Below are positions 49,602-58,083 of a DNA stretch of 64,000 nt, in pieces. The translations under genes and the position numbers were made by a program. The DNA comes from Sabellastarte sp. h YS-2021 (taxonomy: Eukaryota; Annelida; Polychaeta; Sabellida; Sabellidae). The notes under the pieces are model-generated. The model was not told the DNA's origin and made no database searches. It was given only the letters and a program-made list of their open reading frames with translations. Positions within the stretch are counted from its first letter, which is position 1. Every line of letters starts with the position of its first letter. The stretch is taken from contig OZ024936.1 of assembly GCA_964017235.1 (NCBI GenBank), forward strand, positions 50,829,028 to 50,893,027. The letters run 5' to 3'.

Positions 49602-49913
49602 ATGTCAAGTCTCAAATGTGACAAATGTCAAAGATATCTTCATCCAGTGAAAAAAAATCTCAGAACTGTTACTGGTGTTTCTGTGCCCTACTGTTATTGG
49701 TGTTTAAATTTTTTAAATAAAGAAGATCCCGAAGGACTTATAATGCATGTATTCCATTGTGTGAAACATCCTTTGAAACACAGTCAAAACAAGATGAGTG
49801 CTTTAGACTGGGGGCAAATAAGATGCCACTGTTCCATTTATCAGAAGATGCAAGATCACCTTGATGGTAAAAGTCCTTACTTTGAAAATGAAATTCGAAG
49901 ACGGAGAATTTGA
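49602..49913 (+). CDS. Small zinc-finger-like protein P9 (103 aa), PolB element
   Basis: The ATG at 49602 precedes 'SSLKCDKCQRYL' and 'PYCYWCLNFL', two CxxC pairs 29 residues apart, then 'MHVFHCVKH' and 'CHCSIYQK'. The spacing suggests a treble-clef or RING-like zinc site, but the ligand pattern does not match RING exactly. Basic C-terminus 'ENEIRRRRI'. Last gene of the left arm; the region beyond is non-coding. Confidence 0.55.
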   Translation: MSSLKCDKCQRYLHPVKKNLRTVTGVSVPYCYWCLNFLNKEDPEGLIMHVFHCVKHPLKHSQNKMSALDWGQIRCHCSIYQKMQDHLDGKSPYFENEIRRRRI

Positions 49914-51676
49914 AATTACAGTTGGAAAAAATGGCAAGTGTACCACATGTTTCAACGGCTTTGAGTGTGAATTGTATTAGCCAAGAAGTTCCATAAAGTT
50001 TCCAAGGACTTTCCAAAGGACTTTCCATGGGACTTTCCAAGAAGCTTTCCAAGGGATAATTTCCAAGAACCTTTCCAAGGGACTTTCCAAAGGACTTTCC
50101 GATGGTCTTTTATCTCTCTGAAAGCAACAGCGAGGTTTCAAAGTGTTCCCAGGTGTGTTTTCTGTTGAAAGACAGACAAAACTTTTCCTACTTGCTTTGG
50201 AAAATAAAAGGGTATGAGAATTGTCTGTTTTTTTAAGTAACCCTTCTTGTCTTTTAACATGGTGAGATGTAAATTTGTCTTGCTTTTAAAAAGCAGAGTT
50301 TTTTTCAGCAGGTAAAAAAAAAATGTTATCGTTAAAACCGTTTTAAATTATAGAAAATTTGCACGTTGTGTAAAATGATATAAATTATGGTTACAAAAGT
50401 TTGAATATTAAAAGTCATTTTTTAAAGACGTTTTCGTTCGAACTTTATCTTGCAGAAATGCTAGGTAATATCTATAAGCTTGTAGAATGTTAATGTCATT
50501 CTGAAAATCACGTGATTCACGGTAAATATTAAAGCGTTTTTTTGCCTGCTGAATTATTTGTATTTTATTAAAAGTTTCATTAAATATTTTATATGGAAAG
50601 TCTTAAGCTTTTCTAATATAAATGTATATCAAGTATTTTCACGTTTTCAAAGATGTGATTTTTTTAAAAAAAAAACTTGTTAGAGGTAAAATTTGTAAAG
50701 GTGATGAGCCGGTTATCACGACTTTAAAAGATGTGTCTTTTTTAAACTTGTTCAAGCCCAAAGGTAATGAGTCAGTTTTCACGACTTAAAAGATGTGTCT
50801 TAAAAAAAAAACTTGTTCGAGGTAAAATTTGTAAAGGTCATGAGCAGGATATCACGTCTTGAAAGATGTGTCTTTTAAAAAAAAAAATTTTCAAAATCTT
50901 GACAAAATTCAAAATACTTGTCACTTGACATTACTAAAAATACTTTGACAGATGCTCTCACTAGACTTTCATTTTCTCGCAATTTAAGCAATAAAGTATT
51001 GTAAAATAAGTATTGCTCCAAGCCGGGCGTTATTTGTAAATTCACTTATTCTTTCAAGTGTAAAATCTGCAAAAAAGGCAATGAGGTACTTTTTCACGAC
51101 TTCTGAATATGTTTTACGGCACGTCCCCCCTCTTTAAAAACTTTGTGAAATATTTCTTTACATATCCTATTTTAAAGTTTTAAGTGAAATAAAAAATATT
51201 TATTCTGCAAAATAATGTTGGAATTTATTTTAAACTTTATCTTTATGCGTTTTTAAAATAGTTTAAGTTTTTATTGATAACTGAATAGATCATTTTATGT
51301 TATAGTGCGTCAAGATGTGAATATAACTCTCTAATTTTCTGTGATTTTAAAATGTAATTTATTAAAAGTCTGTTTTTGTTAAAATTTTAAAGTTTAGACA
51401 TTTTTGTTAACATTGTAAAAAGCTAAAAGTTTTTATTGGTTAAAAAAATTTATTAAATTGAAATATTTAGATTTTTTTGTGTTTAATTGATTTAAAAGAA
51501 AATTTTATCGTTGTATTTGAAATATTTAAATGTTTTGTGATGACTTTAATTGTTTAAAAAAAAATTTATGGTTAAAATGTATTTAAATTTTATGTGTTAA
51601 GTTTGAATAAAACAATTGGATTAAATCTTGATTTTTTTATGATGGGGAATGAAAATTCCCCTTGGTTGGTGCTACT
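49914..51676. other. AT-rich convergent intergenic region of the PolB element
   Basis: No open frame above ~60 codons on either strand. It holds a cluster of 'ggactttcc' repeats (49985-50105), three ~75-bp units with 'aaagatgtgtctt' and 'cacgact' (50640-50885), and T/A-rich DNA with 'tttaaaaa' runs. It may contain the poly(A) sites of both arms, and is where the missing core genes could have been lost. Confidence 0.55.
49985..50105 (+). repeat. Cluster of NF-kappaB-like 'gggactttcc' motifs
   Basis: GGGACTTTCC occurs exactly at 50029-50038 and 50079-50088. GGACTTTCC without the first G is at 50006, 50018 and 50092, and weaker 'ctttcc' half-copies lie between, spaced about 10-25 bp. It forms an imperfect minisatellite. 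Confidence 0.7.
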
Positions 51677-52090
51677 TTAAAAGTAATTTGATGACGTGCT
51701 GCCCTGCAAATGTTGATAAGGGATTGCTATCCAATTTCTTGTCATCACCACTCTCGCAAGGTGCTCAAAAGAAAGGACCTGATTGTAAACAGCCCTTTTC
51801 AACTTGAACCTTGTTACCGTGCTGCCTGCCCAGTCATACAAATAATTTTTGTGGTAAAAATCCACCAGTTCTTCTACGGTTGCAAAACAAGTCAGATTTA
51901 GTTCTAACCTGTACTGATTTGCTAAATTTTCTCTCACTATTTGTCTGGTGAAAAGTTTGTCGGGGCCCATTTTTACCACCAAATTTATTTCTTGATTGTC
52001 CAGATCAAACAGCACAATAAAAGAAAATGGCTCTGATAAGAAATCAAAGCAATCTTTCAACTCTTTGACATGAACTATACAGCTCGACAT
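51677..52090 (-). CDS. SH2/SOCS-box-like protein P10 (137 aa), PolB element
   Basis: ATG 52090 in 'aagATGt'. Residues about 1-104 read like a small SH2 domain: a helix, a strand 'FSFIVLFDL' at the usual FLVR position, central strands, then 'CFATVEELVDFYHKN', which matches the SH2 end (F-x-T/S-x-x-E-L-V-x-x-Y). Residues 106-130, 'LSFEHLARVVMTRNWIAIPY', resemble a SOCS box start (S-L-x-H-L-C-R). Order and size fit a minimal SOCS protein, host negative regulators of JAK-STAT signalling that recruit elongins and a ubiquitin ligase. The FLVR arginine that binds phosphotyrosine is not present, so binding may be lost or altered. Family assignment is by eye; capture from a host is inference. Confidence 0.55.
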   Translation of the reverse strand: MSSCIVHVKELKDCFDFLSEPFSFIVLFDLDNQEINLVVKMGPDKLFTRQIVRENLANQYRLELNLTCFATVEELVDFYHKNYLYDWAGSTVTRFKLKRAVYNQVLSFEHLARVVMTRNWIAIPYQHLQGSTSSNYF

Positions 52091-52309
52091 CTTGAAAAAA
52101 TGATGCAGGGTGAATGCCTAAGGTCATCATGACGCAAAATATTTCAGTGACGTTCAGATGTAAACTTCGTCACAATGAACTTAAAATTTGAATGAGGTCA
52201 TGAAAGTTTCTTTTATCAATTTTATTTTTTACAAATAACTTATTTACCTTATAATTACTTATGCTGGTGGAATGTGGTGGCGGTGGTGGAATGTGATGGT
52301 GGTGGTTTT

Positions 52310-52455
52310 GTTGGTGGAGGAGGAGTGAAAATGAGGGTCAAGGGTAATATTAGGAGGAGGAGGAAAGAGGAGGAGGAGGAGGAGGAAAGAGGAGGAGGAA
52401 GAGGAGGAAAGAGGAGGAGGAGGAGGAAAGAGGAGGAGGAGGAGGAAAGAGGAGG
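52310..52455 (+). repeat. Polypurine (GGA/GAGGAA) microsatellite
   Basis: Nearly 130 bp of 'ggaggaggaggaaagagg' type sequence, pure purine on the + strand. It creates spurious open frames on both strands and may form triplex DNA. It lies between P10 and the polymerase gene. Confidence 0.9.
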
Positions 52456-52584
52456 AGAACAAAATATAGATATCAACAATATGTATTTTAGTAACAATAT
52501 TAACATTTAACACGTGTCTAACAACAAAAATTTTACAAGTTTATGTACAACTATATACATTTTATCTAAAAAAAACATTCAAGT

Positions 52585-52938
52585 TTATGTACAACTTTTT
52601 ACAATTTGATTTAAACAATATCCCCACATATTGGCACCGGGATAGTCTTCACTCGTGTCATACTGCTCTTGGGTTTGTCCACAACCCCAAAATGGATGCA
52701 TGTGCACAAACACAAAATTGAAATCTTTCAAGGCTTGTAAGGCTTGGTTGAAATCATAATCGTACAAACGTCTTTCTTTGATATAAGCTATGGCAATCTC
52801 TTCTCTTTTGCTAATCGTGCAATGATCCAAAGTGAGTAAATATTCAAAGATGGAGGGATCAGATGGATCGCTGACAGGGGATAAAATATGCTTCTCATCA
52901 AAACTAAATGCTTCTTTGGAAGGCCATGGACTTAACAC
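52585..52938 (-). pseudogene. NADAR-like frame following the polymerase
   Basis: The frame has no ATG before about residue 80 and is open upstream past the polymerase stop (52944), so it looks like the polymerase's shifted C-terminal continuation rather than a separate gene. Its end, 'HPFWGCGQTQEQYD' followed by 'GANMWGYCLNQIV', resembles the C-terminal signature of NADAR domains (WG-x-G ... G-x-N-x-x-G), enzymes that cleave N-glycosidic bonds of ADP-ribose-type compounds. At 117 codons it is shorter than a usual NADAR domain (about 150). Assignment is by eye and tentative. Confidence 0.45.
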
Positions 52939-52943
52939 TAAAT

Positions 52944-55900
52944 CTAAGGGTTTGGTATGGATTTGTCCACCAGTTCACGTTTACAATAAAATTGGCTGAA
53001 TCCGGTCTTTTCTTGTTCATAGGTAAAAATGGTGTTATTGTGCACCCTGAAGCTTTTATTGGTAGATGTGGATGGAATTCCAGTCTCCAACACTTTTCGG
53101 CTGGTGGCAAGAGCATTCTGTACAAAGTTTTTGTTGATACCTTTCAGCGCAGTCTTTTCTTCCCCTTTCGCATCCCTTAGGACGTAGGTTTTGGAACACA
53201 AGGCCACCATCACTGTCCCTTCTTTTTCCAGCTTAAAAAGCCCAGCTTGTCTCCTGTCATAGGCTTTATGTTTGGCACAACACTCTCTCGGGAACCAAAA
53301 GGGATTAGGCTGCACTCGAACTAGGTGACAACTGTGGAATAACTTGTCTTCAAAATCTTGTCGTTTTTCGGGCTTGATCACATCTCTCAGGGTAGGGGCA
53401 GTAATAGCAAAGTAGGCCGAATCCGTGTCCATTTCTATGTATTCAAAATCGGACTTGTCAATGTATTCCAGTAAAAAGTCATAATACCATTCCAGCATTT
53501 TTAATTTAGCGTATTGTAAGATGGCAAATCCAATCTGAATAGGGAGGTTTAACTTTTGGTGGGATTTCATCAATTCTATTTCTGCAAAATCGTCTCCAAG
53601 ATCTTCTATTTTCTTGAAAGTGGGCAGGTTTACTTTCAGTGCAATATCTCTGTTTCCTTTGACGTATTCAACCTTTTGATGTTTTTCCTGGTCCATGATC
53701 ATGGACCCATAAGCCGAGTTGCCCAGTAATTTCATAGTGTCCCCCAAAAGCAAGTGGTCTGGTGAGACGTCTCCTTTGCATCTGGCTTCGCTGACTTTCT
53801 CTCTGAACTCTTTAAAAGAGGCTTGGGGAGAAAACTCGATGACTTGACAGACTTCTGTCACTTCCAAACCGTGGTTTATGTACCATTTGAGCAGTGGGGT
53901 CAGCAGCAAGATCTTTTTCGCTTTCATGCCTCCTATCAACAATCTCCTAGGCTTGGTGGACATGTTGTATTTGGTGATGTGGTCCTGCATCAGGGAACCC
54001 ATGGCACTGACTGGCACATCACAAGTACAAAAGATGAGACTCATTTCTTCAAAGTGACTTTTCAAATGTTCCGGGACTTGAATATCGACTTCTACCATGC
54101 CAAACAATGTTCCATCAACTACATCCTTTAGTATTTGGTCTTGCGTTAACGCTTTCTTATGGCTTTGGTAATAAGGCGGTAAATATTTATTCAGTGGTAA
54201 AGGCTGGTACTGACATTCTTTCATCTTGACTACTTTAAAACCTTGTTCTTTCAAATATGTCTCTTTATCCTGTGTCCTCTTTTGCCTCTTGGTCATCAGT
54301 TTTGGAAATTTTTCCCAGGCCTTGTTCGTGACTCTACATGTGTGTCCATGGTACCAGCACCCATCGAATTCATACACGGTTTTGTTGACGTGGTCATACC
54401 CATCGCAAAAATAGGGACCTATGCGGTATTCTTGGCCTGTATTCATCAGGTGATGAATCTGAATGCCTTTGGATCCGGCCTCTTTGTCCATCCAGGCAAA
54501 CATGTGCAGATACTTTTTGTTGACTTTGGGTTTGAAGTCTGGACCTTGTCTTCTCACAAAATAACCCCCCGGCATATCTTCTCCTATGGCCCACAGATAC
54601 AAAGCATTACAGTCATACCCCACAATATTCTGACACAGTTTGTTTTTTCTGATTCGAGTTTTCCCAGCCTCGTGGTATCTGGTGAAAATGATGCTGGGTC
54701 CGCCCACAATATTTTTCTTGATGGTCTTGTAAAGATCAACGTCTTCCGGTCCAAATAAGGAAAAGGTGGGTCTGTCTTGAAATAAAAATTTTCTGGCTAC
54801 ACCCGGGATACTCAAACATTCTTTTAAAAAATCGATTCCAATGTCTTTATAAAACACTTGCATTTTTTCTACTGCTTCCACAAAAGGTTTCACGTCTAAA
54901 TTGTTGTAGTATTCCAGAAAATCTCGAAAGGTTTCCATGCCCTGCCTTTCCCACACCTGCTGCAACATTTCATAATTTCGTACGAGGCCCTCTCCTTCTC
55001 CTAGGGTGTTCTTTTGATTTAGCGTAGAGTAAAAATCTTCTGGAGGAGGTAAGCTGGTGGCTTCCAATTTTCTTTCATCATCAAACCATTCATAAGGGAA
55101 ATAAAATTTAGATTCTTCTGTCTGATAGGCTTTCAAAAATTTCGCATAACTATAACCAGGAGCCAAATAGTTGGAAATATCCAGGAACCTAAATTCTGGA
55201 TTGGCAACACACATGTATTGATTGTTTTTCTTGACCACAAAATAATCGTTGGTTTCGTGTAGCTTTAATGTTTTAGCGAGCTCCATTTTGATGAGGTTGA
55301 TGTCGTATTTGGCACTATTGAAACCTAACACTGGTACTTCTCGCTTATATTTTTCGAGCTTCTTTTCTAGATCAGCTTCTAAGGGTACATCAAACATCTC
55401 GCTGGCCAAGTCATAAATGTGAGCGGCTATCTCGGTCATGTAGTCCACCATGTCCTTTAACAAGACTTTGAGGTCAGGACTCACAAAACAAGTGGGTGAG
55501 TCATAGCCAGGTACATTGCTGCAGACACTGACACTGATGGGGTGGTGTTTGGTTTTCCAGTGAATGGTTTGCTGGGTTGTATTTACAGGCAAGAGCAGAG
55601 ATTCAAAATCATACACGATAAACCAGGGGAAAAATGGACATTCTCCCGTCCTCTGGTACATTTCTTCAGAAAAACTGCACGGCGGAGTATAGATTCCTCC
55701 CACATACTGAAGCTTTTTGATTCCTGTGCAATTCTTTTGGTGTTGTTTCCAATCTCCTCTGTGATCAAACAGTTTCTGGCAGTGCTGGCAGGTATATTTC
55801 TTGGCATAGCATTGAAAATCTGTAATGAGGCTCAAATGGTGGTTGTGTAGATTTAATTTTAATCCCTCTTCAAAATGGCTGAAACTTTGATAGATGGGCA

Positions 55901-56342
55901 CCACCGTTCCATTTTCTTGCAGCTCGTACACATACATATTCTTCTTAAAGCATTCTTCTAATTCGGGCATTACTTGTAAACTGACTGGAGTGCCTTCTCC
56001 CATGAATTCTTCCCACTGTCTTAAGGCTTCTTTGGTTTTCTTCAAGTTGGGGTAAACTAAACAATGGAAGAAACACAAGTTGTCTCGATACAGATGCCCC
56101 TGGGTGTTTTTATGCATGGTTAGTAATCCCTTGCAGTTGACCACATAATCAGGCAGCTCCCCATATCCCAGGGGAAATTGTGTGGGGGTAACATCGAATA
56201 CCATGTTAGTCACCAGAAATGGTTTCCACTGGCTGTTGGGTTTGGAAGCCTGCAAATGTTCCAACACATTCATGTCCCGCAGTCTGTTTTCCACCATGTT
56301 CAGTGACTGGCGCGAGCTGATTAAGTGAGGGAGTGTCCACAT
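52944..56342 (-). CDS. polB: Protein-primed family B DNA polymerase (1132 aa open)
   Basis: Replicates the element. Layout: C2H2-type finger 'CQHCQKLFDHRGDWKQH' (184-201); 3'-5' exonuclease ExoI 'YDFES' (244-248), ExoII 'GFNSAKYDINL' (340-350), ExoIII 'YNNLD' (479-483); palm motif A 'GYDCNALYLWA' (575-585); an insertion (about 640-720) with 'IGPYFCDGYD' and 'YEFDGCWYHGHTC' resembling a Vsr/PD-(D/E)XK-type nuclease; motif B 'LLGNSAYGS' (872-880); motif C 'MDTDSAYFAI' (971-980); 'KTYVL' (1051-1055). All catalytic aspartates are present. The Met at 56342 is internal: the frame lacks the expected N-terminal region, which lies in another frame at 56425-56865. At the 3' end the frame also shifts just before the stop. 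Related to Polinton/adintovirus polymerases. Confidence 0.9.
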   Translation of the reverse strand: MWTLPHLISSRQSLNMVENRLRDMNVLEHLQASKPNSQWKPFLVTNMVFDVTPTQFPLGYGELPDYVVNCKGLLTMHKNTQGHLYRDNLCFFHCLVYPNLKKTKEALRQWEEFMGEGTPVSLQVMPELEECFKKNMYVYELQENGTVVPIYQSFSHFEEGLKLNLHNHHLSLITDFQCYAKKYTCQHCQKLFDHRGDWKQHQKNCTGIKKLQYVGGIYTPPCSFSEEMYQRTGECPFFPWFIVYDFESLLLPVNTTQQTIHWKTKHHPISVSVCSNVPGYDSPTCFVSPDLKVLLKDMVDYMTEIAAHIYDLASEMFDVPLEADLEKKLEKYKREVPVLGFNSAKYDINLIKMELAKTLKLHETNDYFVVKKNNQYMCVANPEFRFLDISNYLAPGYSYAKFLKAYQTEESKFYFPYEWFDDERKLEATSLPPPEDFYSTLNQKNTLGEGEGLVRNYEMLQQVWERQGMETFRDFLEYYNNLDVKPFVEAVEKMQVFYKDIGIDFLKECLSIPGVARKFLFQDRPTFSLFGPEDVDLYKTIKKNIVGGPSIIFTRYHEAGKTRIRKNKLCQNIVGYDCNALYLWAIGEDMPGGYFVRRQGPDFKPKVNKKYLHMFAWMDKEAGSKGIQIHHLMNTGQEYRIGPYFCDGYDHVNKTVYEFDGCWYHGHTCRVTNKAWEKFPKLMTKRQKRTQDKETYLKEQGFKVVKMKECQYQPLPLNKYLPPYYQSHKKALTQDQILKDVVDGTLFGMVEVDIQVPEHLKSHFEEMSLIFCTCDVPVSAMGSLMQDHITKYNMSTKPRRLLIGGMKAKKILLLTPLLKWYINHGLEVTEVCQVIEFSPQASFKEFREKVSEARCKGDVSPDHLLLGDTMKLLGNSAYGSMIMDQEKHQKVEYVKGNRDIALKVNLPTFKKIEDLGDDFAEIELMKSHQKLNLPIQIGFAILQYAKLKMLEWYYDFLLEYIDKSDFEYIEMDTDSAYFAITAPTLRDVIKPEKRQDFEDKLFHSCHLVRVQPNPFWFPRECCAKHKAYDRRQAGLFKLEKEGTVMVALCSKTYVLRDAKGEEKTALKGINKNFVQNALATSRKVLETGIPSTSTNKSFRVHNNTIFTYEQEKTGFSQFYCKRELVDKSIPNP

Positions 56343-56424
56343 GGTTTGGTTCGTGTTGGGGGCAAAGTATCTATATTCTCCAGTCTCAATGTTTCTCAGT
56401 ATAAATCCCAGTGAAATATTGAGT

Positions 56425-56865
56425 TTAAATGCCGTTGTTTGCGTCTCTTATTCTTTCAATCATTGTGTTCATACCTCCTCTCAATCCATCTGTTGGTACA
56501 TTGTAAAGAATGTGTCTCCCTCTATCCACTCTTTCAGGGGCCAAAATGATACTGCTATTTCCCTCTATCACCTCCCTCAAAGCTGTATCCCCAATATCTG
56601 TCCATGGAGCCTGTTGCAGCCCACCTCCGTGCTGTAGGTGCTGTAGGTTTCTATGGTAATGCAGTTGTCGTCTACTGGCACAAATTTGTCCGCAATGGCT
56701 GCAGCAATAACCTTGTAACCTCTGAGGCTGACTGCACGTCTCTAGTCTTGGTCTCTTTTCTGGTGGGGGTTGGCTGCCTCTTAGTTTACAAATCTTTTGA
56801 TGACGTTGACAACTGTCTTTGCGCGAGAAGATCTTGAAGCAAAAAGGGCACTTTTGGTCATCCAT
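56425..56865 (-). pseudogene. Zinc-finger N-terminal region of the polymerase gene (frame-shifted from it)
   Basis: ATG 56865 in 'gagATGg'. Two C2H2-type fingers, 'CPFCFKIFSRKDSCQRHQKI' and 'CSHCGQICASRRQLHYHRN', a Pro-rich linker, then a region ending at TAA 56425. The next block of similar type continues in another frame into the polymerase, so a single indel near 56430 separates the two. Many Polinton-type polymerases carry such an N-terminal extension. It could alternatively be a separate regulatory protein ending here; the abrupt stop only 80 bp before the next open Met argues against that. Confidence 0.6.
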
Positions 56866-56869
56866 CTCT

Positions 56870-57725
56870 TTAAAATAAACAGTAGCCGTGTATGTGTTAT
56901 ATGTTTACATAGTTTGCAAATTATGGGTAGGATAGTTTGAATATTGTGAATACAATATCAATGCTGTGTTTAAAGCTGTTGCAGTTTTTATATGGATGGA
57001 ATGACCTTTTCAAGACGAATCCAACGATATCTTATAAAAATCCGCCCAATATTTGCAGAGAAATGCCCGAAAAACCAAACCGCTCACAACAAAAACAGTA
57101 CTCACCTCTTTGCCTGGCATGGGCGAATAAATATGTAGCATGCCCATGTGCGTGAATAAAAATGTAGTGTGCGCATGCGCGTGCAAAAGATTAGGGCAGA
57201 GTTTAAATTTTAGAGTGTGCGCATGCGCGTGTAAAAATATTGGAAATGAAGTGACGTCACTTCCGTTGCTATGGTGACCATGATGATGTCTCGACCAATC
57301 AGATCGCTCAATGGGAATATATGTTTCTGTTTAAAGGAGGAAGAATATAAACTTCTCTTTAAAAGAAAACAGTAATCATGTATGTCTTATATATATTTAC
57401 ATAGTTTGCAAATTATGGGTAAGATAGTTTGAATATTGTGAATACAATTTCAATGCTCTGTTTAAAGTTGTAGCATTTCCTAAAAAGCAAACCCTAACAA
57501 TATTTATATGGTTGGAAAGATCTCTTCAAGACGAATCCAATGATATCTTACTTTTAAAAATCCGCCCAATATTCACAGAGATATGGCCGAAATACAGCCT
57601 CTTTGCCTAAAAATTAGTGTGCGCATGCGCGGGATAATATCTAGTGCGCGCATGCGCGAATAAATATTTAGCATGCGCATGCGCGGAATAAAACATAGCA
57701 CGCGCATGCGCATGACGTCACAACC
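56870..57725. promoter_or_regulatory. Right subterminal region: tandemly duplicated end with NRF1/CRE-like motifs
   Basis: Two ~440-bp copies of one segment (about 56877-57330 and 57357-57790) share 'acatagtttgcaaattatgg', 'gatagtttgaatattgtgaa' and 'aatccgcccaatatt', and each ends in the terminal-repeat core 'tctcgaccaatcagatcgct' (57287-57306, 57726-57745). NRF1-like 'gcgcatgcgc' occurs at about 57170, 57220, 57620, 57645, 57675 and 57702, and 'gtgacgtcac' near 57250. It should contain the promoter of the right-arm genes. Confidence 0.65.
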
Positions 57726-57790
57726 TCTCGACCAATCAGATCGCTCAAAAATGTGGTGGAATATAAGTTTGTCGGGGTCCTTATACTACT
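57726..57790 (-). repeat. Right 65-bp terminal inverted repeat of the PolB element
   Basis: Perfect complement of 38972-39036, ending 'ccttatactact' at 57790. Confidence 0.9.
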
Positions 57791-57796
57791 GTCAAA
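57791..57796. repeat. Target-site duplication GTCAAA, right
   Basis: Matches 38966-38971. Confidence 0.85.
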
Positions 57797-58083
57797 CCAC
57801 CAAAACTCCCCTTTATCATAAAGGTAAGTCCCACACTTACCTTGAAAATTAAGGAAAAAAACAAGGATTTCTCAGTAAAGGAAGGTTAGTGAATATCAAA
57901 ATTCAAGATTCCCTTGAAATTTCAGGATTTCCTAGATTTTTAAGGATTCCTTGAAATTCAAGGAAATAAAGTTAGGCTCTTTTGTTTGAGGGAAGTTTAA
58001 TGAATACAGAAAGAAAAGAAGGGGTAAGAAATAAAGGATATCCTTACTCTTTTTATTCCTTGGAATAAAGGAGGTTTAGTGAA

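Larger units (their letters stand above)
38972..57790. mobile_element. PolB-encoding Polinton/Maverick-like virus-like element
   Basis: The ends are perfect 65-bp inverted repeats (38972-39036 and 57726-57790) starting 5'-AGTAGTATAAGG, flanked by GTCAAA on both sides (38966-38971, 57791-57796). A 6-bp duplication, 5'-AG ends and a protein-primed PolB are diagnostic for Polintons. Without the DIRS-c insertion it is about 13.3 kb, slightly short. Left-arm genes run on the + strand (39514-49913), right-arm genes on the - strand (51677-56865), meeting in a 1.76-kb AT-rich non-coding region. I see no integrase, capsid proteins, FtsK/HerA ATPase or adenain-type protease, so it is either a deletion derivative moved in trans or a distinct PolB element. 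Confidence 0.85.
38106..58083. mobile_element. DNA transposon with TTCACTAAACCT ends, split by the PolB element
   Basis: Left end 'ttcactaaacct' (38106-38117) and right end 'aggtttagtgaa' (58072-58083) are perfect 12-bp inverted repeats, bordered by TA on both sides (38104-38105, 58084-58085). DIRS-d reading resumes after the right TA. The element's own DNA is 38106-38971 plus 57797-58083, about 1.15 kb, with many internal copies of 'ctttattaaaggag' and 'attcactaaacc' and no transposase. It is therefore non-autonomous. The TA duplication fits Tc1/mariner-like or related families but does not decide. Confidence 0.75.

Noticed and set aside
52255..52513. Open frames rich in Glu/Arg/Gly or Ser/Pro over the polypurine tract
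   Set aside because: Produced by the GGA microsatellite; no start context or homology.
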